A program made the translations under genes and the position numbers. Shown here in pieces: positions 27,659 to 35,763 of a stretch of 64,000 nucleotides of DNA (the stretch's first letter is position 1; the number at the start of each line of letters is the position of its first letter). The notes beneath the pieces were generated by a model. The model saw only the letters and a program-made list of their open reading frames with translations, was not told the DNA's origin and made no database searches. This stretch comes from Undibacterium sp. CCC3.4. Its GTDB lineage: Bacteria > Pseudomonadota > Gammaproteobacteria > Burkholderiales > Burkholderiaceae_D. Location of the stretch: the NCBI RefSeq assembly GCF_034347425.1, contig NZ_CP133779.1, positions 4,402,001-4,466,000 of the forward strand, given 5' to 3'.

Positions 27659-28518
27659 GTTACGCGCTTTCGTGTCAAGTCTTGGCATTGCGCCGCCTTA
27701 GCCGCCTCTTCCACTAACACGGAAAGAGCAGGAATTTCGGTATCCCATTCGATCAACACAGGGATGTCGCTACCAAGCAAGTGACAAGCACTGGAAAACA
27801 ACTGCCACACGGCTGGTGCCACTCGGCTACCATGGTCATCGACCAAGCAATGGCCAACATCGAGATGGCCAGCTAAATGAATTTCGCCAACTGTTCCGGC
27901 TGGCATGCTCGCCAGCAACTGCAAAGCAGTCAGGGCATCTTCACGATGATTGACCTGATTGACATAGAGATTATTTACATCAAGCAAAATGCCGCAACCG
28001 GTGCGCTGTACCAGGCGGCATAAAAATTCGGTTTCCGACATCTGATCTTGAGCAAAGCGCACATAGGTCGAGACATTTTCAATCAAGACTTGGCGTTGCA
28101 ACAGAGTTTGCATCGCATCGACCCGCTGACACACCAAGTCCAAGCTTTCGCTCATCAATGGCAGTGGCAACAAATCATTAAGATGCCGCCCGGCTAGGGC
28201 TCCCCAGCATAAATGCTCGGAAATCAAGGCCGGTTCGACTTGCTCAGCGAGTCGCTTAAGGCGCGTCAGGTGAGCGGCATCGTAGCCGTGCACCGAACCC
28301 AGCCCCAAACCAACACCGTGTAAGCTGAGCGGATAATCGCGGCGTAACTGTTCGAGCATAAACAAATCGATGCCACCGGCACCGAAGTAATTTTCCGAAT
28401 GCACTTCCAGCCAGTCCACTGCCACCGAGCCGGCAGAAAATTCACGGTAATGCTGCGCGCGCAAGCCTATCCCTACTCCCAAGGCGAGGGCAGATGGAGG
28501 CAAGGCGCGCGCCGACAT
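27655..28518 (-). CDS. bufB: DUF692 multinuclear non-heme iron oxidase (MNIO), bufferin maturase BufB-like
   Basis: 287 residues, TIM-barrel DUF692 family. Metal-ligand regions are visible in order: [80 protein letters not shown] and [10 protein letters not shown]. MNIOs are iron enzymes that oxidise cysteines of RiPP precursors; in bufferin loci they convert core cysteines to thiooxazole groups that chelate copper. The gene starts nine bases after the DUF2282 precursor gene and overlaps the DUF2063 gene, so all three form one unit. The ATG at 28518 directly follows an in-frame TTG. Confidence 0.92.
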   Translation of the reverse strand: MSARALPPSALALGVGIGLRAQHYREFSAGSVAVDWLEVHSENYFGAGGIDLFMLEQLRRDYPLSLHGVGLGLGSVHGYDAAHLTRLKRLAEQVEPALISEHLCWGALAGRHLNDLLPLPLMSESLDLVCQRVDAMQTLLQRQVLIENVSTYVRFAQDQMSETEFLCRLVQRTGCGILLDVNNLYVNQVNHREDALTALQLLASMPAGTVGEIHLAGHLDVGHCLVDDHGSRVAPAVWQLFSSACHLLGSDIPVLIEWDTEIPALSVLVEEAAKAAQCQDLTRKRVT

Positions 28519-28527
28519 CAATGAAAC

Positions 28528-28788
28528 TTAGGCTGGGGCTTTGGCTGCTTCAACTTTGCCGCCCATTTTTTCACAAGTACCGGCTGGTACTTTTTTCCAT
28601 TCTGCCGCGTCATTGTCTTTTTTACCTTGGCCAGCACAAGAATGGCTACCGGTCTTGGTCGCGCAATCATTTTGACCAGCTTTGGCAATACCGAAGCATT
28701 TTTCCGTTTTAGCCGGTTCTGCGGCCATGGCCATCGATGTTGCTGCCAAACTAACGAGTGCTGCGGCGATCAGGGCTTTATTGTTCAT
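28528..28788 (-). CDS. bufA: DUF2282 bufferin precursor peptide (BufA1-like RiPP)
   Basis: 86 residues. A Sec-type signal ([22 protein letters not shown]) is followed by a short core with exactly four cysteines at 31, 42, 51 and 72, in the family pattern [22 protein letters not shown] and [17 protein letters not shown]2282 peptides are bufferin 1 precursors: exported RiPPs modified on cysteine by the MNIO encoded next door, binding copper in the periplasm and easing copper stress. GGAG lies six bases before the ATG at 28788. First gene of the unit; a palindrome sits in its leader. Function rests on family and operon context. Confidence 0.92.
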   Translation of the reverse strand: MNNKALIAAALVSLAATSMAMAAEPAKTEKCFGIAKAGQNDCATKTGSHSCAGQGKKDNDAAEWKKVPAGTCEKMGGKVEAAKAPA

Positions 28789-28805
28789 TGTGCTCTCCAA
28801 AATAG

Positions 28806-28822
28806 ATCCGGCCTGGCCGGAT
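28806..28822. promoter_or_regulatory. Palindrome in the bufA leader
   Basis: ATCCGGCC-T-GGCCGGAT, two perfect 8-bp arms, lies 18-34 bases before the bufA start, just upstream of the ribosome site. It may be an operator for a metal-stress regulator or a leader hairpin. No regulator gene is adjacent. Confidence 0.4.
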
Positions 28823-29075
28823 GCTCGACTGTTACCAAGCCATAATAGGGCCCGGTGCGGGTAATTTCTCATCAAAACAGGGCATTAACACCTGGCCAAC
28901 GAGAAACAAATGATAAATTACCTCAAATAGTCGTAGCACGCGCAACAAACTTACAGGCATTCGAAAAAATAATTTAATCTGCGCAAATTTTGCCTCAAGG
29001 ATATTTTAGGATTCGGCCCAAGGCCGCGCCACTGGTGTATGCTTCGGCTGTTTTGAATTTTCAATAGGAAACATG

Positions 29076-29294
29076 ATGCAAAAACTCAGCTTCAGCCTGG
29101 AAGGCGAATTCGTTGAATTAAATCAGCTCTTGAAACTGGTCGGCCTGTGCGAAAGCGGTGGCGCGGGCAAGATGATTGTCGCCAGCGGCGATGTCAAAGT
29201 TGACGGGCAACAAGAGACGCGCAAAACTGCCAAAATCCGCGCCGGCCAAGTGGTGCAGATCGGCGACATCCGCATCAGCGTCGTCGCCGTCTGA
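29076..29294 (+). CDS. S4-domain RNA-binding protein (YbcJ-like)
   Basis: 72 residues, a single S4 domain: FVELNQLLKLVGLCESGGAGKMIVASGDVKVDGQQETRKTAKIRAGQVV. The order L-x2-LK, G-x-VKVNG-like turn and RKxxKIRxG is that of the YbcJ family, small cytoplasmic RNA-binding proteins. Two ATGs occur in tandem at 29073 and 29076; the second is better spaced from AGGAA. It converges on the hemerythrin gene and diverges from the bufferin unit. Confidence 0.85.
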   Translation: MQKLSFSLEGEFVELNQLLKLVGLCESGGAGKMIVASGDVKVDGQQETRKTAKIRAGQVVQIGDIRISVVAV

Positions 29295-29312
29295 ACGGCC
29301 GACCTCCGGCGT

Positions 29313-29714
29313 TCAGGCTGTTTGCTCTAAGCCAACCATGAAGCGGGCCAGCATGTTATCCATGGTGTCGACATGGTGTTCGAACCAATGTGGCAACTCT
29401 TCCGCCAGCCGTGGCCCAAGCTCCTCATCACCGGCCGCCACGCGCGCGCGCACTTCGCTCATCAATTCGAGTACCGCCGTATGCTCACGTTGATGGCAGC
29501 CGGCCGGTGGAAAGTCATGCGCCACCATCCACTGATCTTCCTGGGCAAAATGGATCACACTGTGGGCGATCAGCGCATCGAGCCGCGTCAGATAGCTGGC
29601 CGGGTCATCTGACAACAACGCCGCGCACAGGCTGACAAATTCTTCATGGGTAGCATCCATGGGCTGGTAATGCAGACTCAGTCGCTCGGACCAGCCCCAG
29701 ATAGGCGTGCTCAT
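29313..29714 (-). CDS. Hemerythrin family protein
   Basis: About 133 residues. Family features: WGWSERLSLHYQPMDATHEEFVSL, HSVIHFAQEDQWM, GCHQREHTAVLELM and HWFEHHVDTMDNMLARF, supplying the His, Glu and Asp ligands of the di-iron site. Stand-alone bacterial hemerythrins bind oxygen or act in oxygen, nitric oxide or iron handling. Start choice: of two tandem ATGs, 29714 has AGGAA six bases upstream. It is about 0.5 kb from the bufferin unit but on the other side of an opposing gene, so a shared role is not shown. Confidence 0.85.
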   Translation of the reverse strand: MSTPIWGWSERLSLHYQPMDATHEEFVSLCAALLSDDPASYLTRLDALIAHSVIHFAQEDQWMVAHDFPPAGCHQREHTAVLELMSEVRARVAAGDEELGPRLAEELPHWFEHHVDTMDNMLARFMVGLEQTA

Positions 29715-30016
29715 CATCAATTCCTCTCACAAATAACAGGCTGAGATTATGGCTGATCAGCACAAAATTTGCTTGAGGAAAATCATGGATTCTGTTCTGG
29801 AAAGCGCGTAGGGTAGCGGTATTTGGTGTGTTCGGCGAGGAATCGAGGTCAGCGGGAAGCATCCTATCGGTTTCCGCGCTTAATAAGCTATATCATTTCA
29901 GCATGCTTTTGAGACTATCGCATATGACGTGATGGTCGGCTGAGGTAATGATCCGGACTGAAAACCCTTTTGCTACACTCTATGAAGAAAGCGCATCGAC
30001 TCGTTCAGCATTACGG
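29715..30016. other. Intergenic stretch without recognisable gene
   Basis: About 300 bases between the hemerythrin start and the end of the nuclease gene. It contains one 18-base sequence (29956-29973) that recurs exactly at 52195-52212. No gene was recognised. Confidence 0.4.
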
Positions 30017-30937
30017 CTAGCACTTCAACAATTTAAAGCTAATCTGATACCGATAAAAACTCACATTCGGTGCGACTGAAAGTGCGCGGCGAATACGTGC
30101 ATCATCATCAAACGCAATAATGGCACCTTTGACAATCTGATTCACCTCGGCCAGCTCCTCCTGAACAAAACCCATATAGCGCAACACCTGTCCGACCACC
30201 GCGTCGCTGGCACGGCCCTTCTTGAGCTCCACCACCAGCAAAGATTGTTTATCCTTACTAATGGCTAATATATCCATCGGCCCGGTATCGGAAGCATATT
30301 GCTGTCCAACCCGCTCGCCATCTTCTTCATAAATATCGTACGACCGACCCAGTTCAGTTTGCGCCCAGTTTTGCACCAGAAAATCCTCGAGATGCTTCTC
30401 GAGTGCAAACGCACCAGGGTCTTCCGCACCGCTGAGCACTTGCTGTATGCTGACCACTCCGCCGATCAATTGTTCAAGCTCGTCACGGTAACGCGTCACC
30501 TCACTAACCGTACCGATCGAGCCGGCTGATTTACGCAATGCATCACTCATTGCACTGCGTTCGATACGAGTATTGAACCAGACCACCGGCCGCCGGTGCG
30601 GCAGGATCTCGTCGGGTGCATAGATATAACCGCCACTGACCTCACCGATTCGATATGCGCCACTCCCATCAGGGCACAGCACAATATCGCCGCTACTTAT
30701 GCCCTTCGCTACCGTCCACAAAAAACCGCAAGCCAGCCCGGCACCGATCCGAGTTTTACCAGGATGCGCCGCCAAAAAAACTGGAATAAAATGCTTATTG
30801 AATTCACGCCACTCTTCGCTCAGCGAATCATGCAAATTCTGCCTGACATCAAAATCAACGCCGATGAAATTGCCGGCAAAACAGCGTTCGGCATACATAC
30901 TTTGTTTGCCCAGCATAAGGCGATAATAATTTTTCAT
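30017..30937 (-). CDS. NucS/DUF91-like PD-(D/E)XK nuclease with N-terminal PUA-like domain
   Basis: 306 residues from the ATG at 30937 (GAGAG four bases upstream). Residues about 20-125 contain GVDFDVRQNL, a helical EEWREFNKHFIP segment and the beta-rich GDIVLCPDGSGAYRIGEV...LPHRRPVVWF, a pattern seen in front of restriction and McrB-type proteins. The C-terminal half is a nuclease domain: ALEKHLEDFLVQNW, GPMDILAISKDKQSLLVVELKKG with the Asp and ELKKG catalytic residues, then VGQVLRYMGFV, as in the NucS C-terminal domain. It probably cuts DNA, in defence or repair. No methylase or ATPase partner is nearby. Next to a toxin-antitoxin pair. Confidence 0.75.
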   Translation of the reverse strand: MKNYYRLMLGKQSMYAERCFAGNFIGVDFDVRQNLHDSLSEEWREFNKHFIPVFLAAHPGKTRIGAGLACGFLWTVAKGISSGDIVLCPDGSGAYRIGEVSGGYIYAPDEILPHRRPVVWFNTRIERSAMSDALRKSAGSIGTVSEVTRYRDELEQLIGGVVSIQQVLSGAEDPGAFALEKHLEDFLVQNWAQTELGRSYDIYEEDGERVGQQYASDTGPMDILAISKDKQSLLVVELKKGRASDAVVGQVLRYMGFVQEELAEVNQIVKGAIIAFDDDARIRRALSVAPNVSFYRYQISFKLLKC

Positions 30938-31068
30938 TTTTCTCTCAATGCCATGAAAAATGCCATTGATAATGCGATTCACATCATCAATGGCACTAAA
31001 ATTTACAATGAAATCAGTCGCTCAGCAGAAAAACTCACTCCATTTCGTTATGCTTCGGTTCAGTGCGC

Positions 31069-31353
31069 TCAATCACGCTCCAATGGCCACAAGCGTGCAG
31101 TGTGAACCAAGGCCAACACCCATACTGTTTCGTCGCTGATTTCGTAGACCAAACGATAGCTTTCATGCGCTATCACCTCGCGGGTTCCCGGTATTTTCCC
31201 TGCTCGCCCCAGTTGAGGGTGATGGACCAATCGGGCCGCCACATCGCTGAACAGTTCATCCATACGGGCGGCCGCGCGCGGATTGTCGGCTGAGATATAG
31301 TCCCAGATATCGTCACGATCAAGCAGTGCTTCAGGCGTCCAAACCAGCCTCAT
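31069..31353 (-). CDS. ParE/RelE-type toxin
   Basis: 94 residues. Compact RelE/ParE fold pattern: MRLVWTPEALLDRDDIWDYI, NPRAAARMDELFSDVAARL, HHPQLGRAGKIPGTREVIAHESYRLVYEI and ALVHTARLWP. The IPGTREVxxHxSYRLVYE core is closer to ParE than to ribosome-dependent RelE, suggesting gyrase or ribosome inhibition. It follows the ribbon-helix-helix antitoxin gene by two bases (or overlaps it if an in-frame TTG at 31359 is used), the standard antitoxin-toxin order. Confidence 0.88.
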   Translation of the reverse strand: MRLVWTPEALLDRDDIWDYISADNPRAAARMDELFSDVAARLVHHPQLGRAGKIPGTREVIAHESYRLVYEISDETVWVLALVHTARLWPLERD

Positions 31354-31355
31354 AC

Positions 31356-31628
31356 TCAAGCATTCACGGCCGCACGGCGAGCAGAAAATATGGCTTCAAC
31401 TTCATCATTGGAGTGAGCAACGCCAGCGTGCATTGAGGAGCGAGCAGCAGCTACTTTGCGCGCGAGAAATTCATCGTATTTACGCACTTCGCGCTGACGT
31501 TGAACGAATTCGCGCATCAACTCACACACGACTTGAGGCGCGGAGCGGTGTATCGCCTGTGCTTCCTGCATGAAATCAGCACGCAGCTCGGGCTCAAGCT
31601 TCATCGTAAAAATGGCTTCTTTGGACAT
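31356..31628 (-). CDS. Ribbon-helix-helix antitoxin
   Basis: 90 residues. The N-terminal FTMKLEPELRADFMQEAQAIHRSAPQVVCELMREFV is a ribbon-helix-helix DNA-binding module; the C-terminal part (EFLARKVAAARSSMHAGVAHSNDEVEAIFSARR) is the toxin-neutralising tail typical of RelB/ParD-like antitoxins. It should bind its own promoter and neutralise the toxin encoded just downstream. A GTATATAC palindrome at 31659-31666, about 30 bases upstream of the start, is a possible operator. Confidence 0.88.
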   Translation of the reverse strand: MSKEAIFTMKLEPELRADFMQEAQAIHRSAPQVVCELMREFVQRQREVRKYDEFLARKVAAARSSMHAGVAHSNDEVEAIFSARRAAVNA

Positions 31629-31753
31629 AGTACCAGCCTATTAAAATGGATGAAGGAAGTATATACGTTCTCAGTAACAGCGGCAACTTTGCGGTTCTGA
31701 TGCTGGTTGCCGCCCAGAACAGTGAGAAAAAATTCCGGCCAAGGCAACACTTT

Positions 31754-31783
31754 TAGCCAAAATCGGACTAGGCGCCTGAGCTA
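31754..31783. repeat. Scrambled fragment of the dispersed inverted-repeat element
   Basis: This stretch contains TAGCCAAAATC and then ACTAGGCGCCTGAGCTA. Both words occur in the intact element at 45208-45287 (there ACTAGGAGCCTGAGCTA followed by TAGCCAAAATC), but in the opposite order. It looks like a decayed or rearranged copy. Confidence 0.4.
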
Positions 31784-31814
31784 CCTACGAGAACGATGGG
31801 ACGGCGCTATACAA

Positions 31815-32015
31815 TCAAGCCGTAGTATTGATATTGCGCCCCAAGTGGGCCGGCAGATTCGAGACTGGGTTGGTGGAAGGGATGGCGTCGATCAAGGCCG
31901 TTGCGGTCTCGGTGGCCATATCATTGGCTTTTTTCAAAACAGCGATACTGACAGCTTGGCTGGTACCGACTTCCGCCAGCGTGCTTGCTACGTTAGCAAT
32001 TCCTGTGATATCCAT
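31815..32015 (-). CDS. YjfB-family small putative motility protein
   Basis: 66 residues: MDITGIANVASTLAEVGTSQAVSIAVLKKANDMATETATALIDAIP..., ending in HLGRNINTTA. This matches the YjfB_motility family of short helical proteins, with the MDI start, QAVSxxVLKKAxDM core and the LG-N-(I/V)N/D C-terminus. Members are often found with flagellar genes in Bacillus and Proteobacteria, but function is unproven. AGGAG lies seven bases before the ATG. No flagellar gene is in the window. Confidence 0.82.
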   Translation of the reverse strand: MDITGIANVASTLAEVGTSQAVSIAVLKKANDMATETATALIDAIPSTNPVSNLPAHLGRNINTTA

Positions 32016-32067
32016 GACAATTCTCCTGATCCATCTGTTTCGTTAACGGCAGGAAAACAGGACTTCT

Positions 32068-32607
32068 TTAGCCCGGTTGTGATAATTTTTTTAAATTTCC
32101 ACTTTGCAGTGCAGCAAGCAGCCAAGCCAGCACTTGTTCAGGCTGATTCAAATTTAGCCAGACCAAGCCGGCCGGCAAATCATCGGGCCGGGCATCATCG
32201 GAGGCGACAGCCAGAATGTGCTGATCAGAACGGAAAATCTGCGGCTTGCCAAGCACAGAGCGATAAACTTCGAGTTTCGGCATGACTTCCCATTTGTAGC
32301 CCTCTACCAGTATCAGGTCGGCATCTTGCATACGCGGTAATAGTTCTGCCAAGCTGGGCTCGGCTTGCTGGCGTAATTCATGGGCAATCACGTAACGGTA
32401 GGGCGACACCAACATCACTTCCACCGCCCCAGCGGCGCGCAGGCGGGCGCTGTCTTTGTGCGGCGGCTCGATGTGGATATCGTGATGACTGTGTTTGACC
32501 ACATTGACACTGATCGCCTTGGCACATAATTGCGCCACAAGAAACTCCAGCAAGGTGGTCTTGCCGCTGCCCGACCACCCTACTACTCCTAGCAATTGCT
32601 GTGGCAT
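32068..32607 (-). CDS. mobB: Molybdopterin-guanine dinucleotide biosynthesis protein MobB
   Basis: 179 residues. N-terminal P-loop [21 protein letters not shown] followed by [28 protein letters not shown] and [19 protein letters not shown], the classic MobB pattern. MobB is a GTP-binding accessory factor for MobA during attachment of GMP to molybdopterin. mobA is not adjacent. The ATG at 32607 is supported by the near-N-terminal P-loop position. It lies about 70 bases downstream of ppc on the same strand. Confidence 0.92.
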   Translation of the reverse strand: MPQQLLGVVGWSGSGKTTLLEFLVAQLCAKAISVNVVKHSHHDIHIEPPHKDSARLRAAGAVEVMLVSPYRYVIAHELRQQAEPSLAELLPRMQDADLILVEGYKWEVMPKLEVYRSVLGKPQIFRSDQHILAVASDDARPDDLPAGLVWLNLNQPEQVLAWLLAALQSGNLKKLSQPG

Positions 32608-32673
32608 GCTGTACCTGAAAGAGAAGAAAGCGCCAGTATACGCATAATTCGCCAGATCTTAATTTGCCTTAAA

Positions 32674-35442
32674 TCAACCGCTGTTTCTGAGGCCGGCAGC
32701 AATCCCATTAATCGACAAGTGTATGCCGCGACGCACGCGCTCATCGGTGTCACCATTGCGGAAGCGTTCCAATAATTCGACCTGTACATGGTTCAAAGGC
32801 GACAGGTAGGGGAAACGATTGACAATCGAACGCGCCAACAAAGGATTGGCCGCCAATAATTCATCCTGACCCGAGATGGCTTTGAGCACAGCGATGGTAG
32901 CGGCATGTTCGGCTTCGATGCGCGGGAAAATTGCCGCGCGCAAGGCTTCATCCTTGACCAATTGCGCGTAACGACTGGCAATGCCGATATCACTCTTGGC
33001 CAGCACCATTTCCATATTCGAGAGCACGGTGGCAAAGAATGACCATTCTTTGAACATCGCTTGCAAAGTCGCCAAGCCATCGAGCGGATGGGCTTGCACA
33101 TAGCATTCTACGGCAGCACCAAAACCGAACCAACCCGGCAACATCAGGCGACATTGCGACCAACTGAAGACCCAAGGAATGGCGCGCAAATCTTCGATTG
33201 CGGTCGATTTTTTGCGTGAAGCGGGACGGCTACCAATATTAAGGCCGGCGATTTCAGAAATGACGGTCGATTCCCAGAAATACTGCTCAAAGCCCGCGGT
33301 TTCATACACCAAGGCACGATAGGCTTTGAATGCATGATCCGACAATTCTTCCATCGCTGCGAGAAATTCAGGACGCGGCGGCACTTCACTGTGCGAGAGC
33401 AAACTCGCTTCCATGGTCGCGGCCGCTAAGACTTCGAGATTGCGGCGACCAACTTCGGGATTGGCGTATTTAGCCGTGATCACTTCACCCTGCTCGGTCA
33501 GACGTATCTGCCCTTGCACGGCACCGGCCGGTTGCGCCAGTATCGCCTGATAACTTGGGCCGCCGCCGCGACCGACCGAACCGCCGCGACCATGAAACAA
33601 ACGCAGTCGAACTTGGTGACGCGCAAACACTTGCACCAGATCGAGCTCGGCTTTATACAATTCCCAACCCGAAGTCAGGAAGCCGCCATCTTTATTACTG
33701 TCGGAGTAACCGAGCATGACTTCCTGGGCATTGTCGCGACTGGCTAACAAGCGTGCGTAAGCCGGAATGCCGAACAAACGGTCCATCACCGGCGCACTGT
33801 TTTGCAGATCGCCGATGGTTTCGAACAGCGGAATGATGTTGACATCGAGACGCCCTTCGGCCGGATGCAGCAAGCCCGACTCTTTGAGCAGCAAGGCCAG
33901 CTCGAGCATGTCGGACACACCATCGGCTTTCGAGATGATGCAATTCGGTACTGCCGCTTTGCCATAGCGTTGCTGGGCCGTGGCAGCGGCGCGGTAAATC
34001 GCCAATTCCGACTGGGTTTCTTCCGAATACGTGAGGTAAGGCGAAGCCAGCGGACGCGCATTGCTGATCTCGGCAATCAGACAGGCGATGCGTTGCTCTT
34101 CATTGCAAGCGAGGTAATCGATGGTCGGATCGGCGGCCTGCAGCAATTCCGCCACCACGCGTTCATGGACATCGGAATTTTGACGCAGATCGACCGGTGC
34201 GAGCGAAAAGCCAAACACCCTCACGGCCCGGCGTAAATGACGCAGACGACCACGGGTTAAGGCCGCCGAACCGTGCGCGACCAAGGAATGATGAATGATA
34301 TCGAGGTCGGCCGCCAAGGCTTCGGCCGTGGCATACGGCGCAGCCACGCCACTCGCGGCGATGGTCGGCAAGAGCCCGAGCAACTCGGTATAACTGGCAG
34401 CCAAGCGCGCATACACGCCGCTGATGGCGAGTCGATACGGCTCGTCCGAGCGGTGCGGCGAATGATCGGGCGAGCGCTGTGCCAGCGCCAGCAAATCATC
34501 GGAAACGGCTACCAGCAAGCTGGCCATCGATAATTGCGAACCGAGGGTATGCAATTCGTCGAGATAAAATTTGAACGCTCGAGTCGCTTGCATGGCCAAA
34601 GTTTTTTCCAGCACGCTGGCGGTAACGAAGGGATTGCCATCGCGATCGCCGCCTATCCAACTACCCATCTTCATGAAGCTTGGCAGTTCGGTCGAGGCAG
34701 CATCGGCATCCTGACTATCTAATAAATCTTCGAGGCCGGCGTACAACTGCGGCAATTCGCGCAAGAAAGTGTAATCGTAAAAACTCAGACCGTTTTCCAC
34801 TTCATCGAGCACCGACAATTTGGCCGTGCGCAGCATCCGAGTCTGCCACAGCGTGAGTATGGCGCGGCTCAGCGCCTCTTCATTGGCGGCCGATTCTTCC
34901 GGCGTCAATTGCATGCGGTCGCGCTCGTCGAGCAGACGCGTGATCACCATCTGACAATTGAGTATGCTCTTGCGTTGTACTTCGGTAGGATGGGCCGTCA
35001 GTACCGGCACGACTTGGGCGGTTTGAAAAAAACTGCGCAATTGTTCAGTGCTGTGACCGCTGCGGTACAACTCGCCTATCGTATGCGCCAGACTACCGCG
35101 ACGCGGTGCGGAACCGGCAATCAAGTGGGCGCGCGTGCGGCGGATGTGGTGCTGATCTTCCGCCAGATTAACCAAATGCGAAAAATAACTGAATGCGCGT
35201 ATCAATTGCGTGGTTTGATCATTGCTCAAGCCATCGAGCGTGGCTTCAAGTTCGGCGCGCGCGGCCGGATCGGCCTCGCGACGAAAACGTATCGAATTCT
35301 GACGTACTTGCTCGATCAAATCGAACACCACATCGCCATGTTGATTTCTGACGGTATCCCCGAGCAGTCGTCCGAGGCGGCGGATATCGTCGCGCAGGCT
35401 CTGGTCTTTATTGTCGTGCAATTCGTTGTCTTTATCGTTCAT
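32674..35442 (-). CDS. ppc: Phosphoenolpyruvate carboxylase
   Basis: 922 residues from the ATG at 35442, a normal length for bacterial PEPC. Catalytic landmarks: [13 protein letters not shown] (active-site His), [52 protein letters not shown], the SRPASRKK loop ([11 protein letters not shown]) and the C-terminal [14 protein letters not shown] ending with the conserved NSG. It carboxylates PEP to oxaloacetate and refills the TCA cycle. It heads the leftward block from pgi. An in-frame TTG at 35487 was rejected. Confidence 0.97.
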   Translation of the reverse strand: MNDKDNELHDNKDQSLRDDIRRLGRLLGDTVRNQHGDVVFDLIEQVRQNSIRFRREADPAARAELEATLDGLSNDQTTQLIRAFSYFSHLVNLAEDQHHIRRTRAHLIAGSAPRRGSLAHTIGELYRSGHSTEQLRSFFQTAQVVPVLTAHPTEVQRKSILNCQMVITRLLDERDRMQLTPEESAANEEALSRAILTLWQTRMLRTAKLSVLDEVENGLSFYDYTFLRELPQLYAGLEDLLDSQDADAASTELPSFMKMGSWIGGDRDGNPFVTASVLEKTLAMQATRAFKFYLDELHTLGSQLSMASLLVAVSDDLLALAQRSPDHSPHRSDEPYRLAISGVYARLAASYTELLGLLPTIAASGVAAPYATAEALAADLDIIHHSLVAHGSAALTRGRLRHLRRAVRVFGFSLAPVDLRQNSDVHERVVAELLQAADPTIDYLACNEEQRIACLIAEISNARPLASPYLTYSEETQSELAIYRAAATAQQRYGKAAVPNCIISKADGVSDMLELALLLKESGLLHPAEGRLDVNIIPLFETIGDLQNSAPVMDRLFGIPAYARLLASRDNAQEVMLGYSDSNKDGGFLTSGWELYKAELDLVQVFARHQVRLRLFHGRGGSVGRGGGPSYQAILAQPAGAVQGQIRLTEQGEVITAKYANPEVGRRNLEVLAAATMEASLLSHSEVPPRPEFLAAMEELSDHAFKAYRALVYETAGFEQYFWESTVISEIAGLNIGSRPASRKKSTAIEDLRAIPWVFSWSQCRLMLPGWFGFGAAVECYVQAHPLDGLATLQAMFKEWSFFATVLSNMEMVLAKSDIGIASRYAQLVKDEALRAAIFPRIEAEHAATIAVLKAISGQDELLAANPLLARSIVNRFPYLSPLNHVQVELLERFRNGDTDERVRRGIHLSINGIAAGLRNSG

Positions 35443-35557
35443 GTCAAGTAAGGATTCGGAGTGAAAGGGGATGGAAAAGTCTGGCAATAATAACTATTGT
35501 CTAAATTTTACGGTATATCCGCAGCGGGATAGATGAAAAATCTTGATCTGAACCGGC

Positions 35558-35723
35558 TAGGAGTCTGTCGGACTTAGGGAATCGAAGCGAAAAATCGCTT
35601 GAGCGAGGACAGATTTTGGCTATTTTTTTGTCAATACCGAGCGTATTGACAAAAAAATAGACGAAATATGGACCGCTCAGGCAATTTTGCAGCCGATTAC
35701 TCCTAAGCCCGACAGACTCCTAG
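35558..35723. repeat. Dispersed inverted-repeat element, copy 1
   Basis: A 166-bp non-coding element between ppc and pgi. Its ends form inverted repeats: the left end (about 35558-35581, CTAGGAGTCTGTCGGACTTA) and the right end (about 35701-35723) differ by one base change and one indel. The outer flanks GAACCGG / CCGGTTC also match inversely. Inside, 35582-35620 is 37 of 39 identical, in reverse complement, to 45224-45262 of copy 2. A perfect 18-bp hairpin lies at 35620-35660. Confidence 0.8.
35620..35660. terminator. Strong T/A-rich hairpin inside the repeat element
   Basis: Arms CTATTTTTTTGTCAATAC (35620-35637) and GTATTGACAAAAAAATAG (35643-35660) are perfectly complementary with a 5-base loop. 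It lies about 100 bases past the pgi stop and could end transcription of pgi, although the T-runs are inside the stem rather than after it. Confidence 0.45.
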
Positions 35724-35763
35724 GTAGGCCGGTTCAGCCTGCTTCAAACTGCTTTGGCTTGCC

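Noticed and set aside
31707..32285. Open frame of 192 codons on the plus strand
   Set aside because: It runs across yjfB and into mobB on the other strand; both of those have family motifs and, for yjfB, a good ribosome site.
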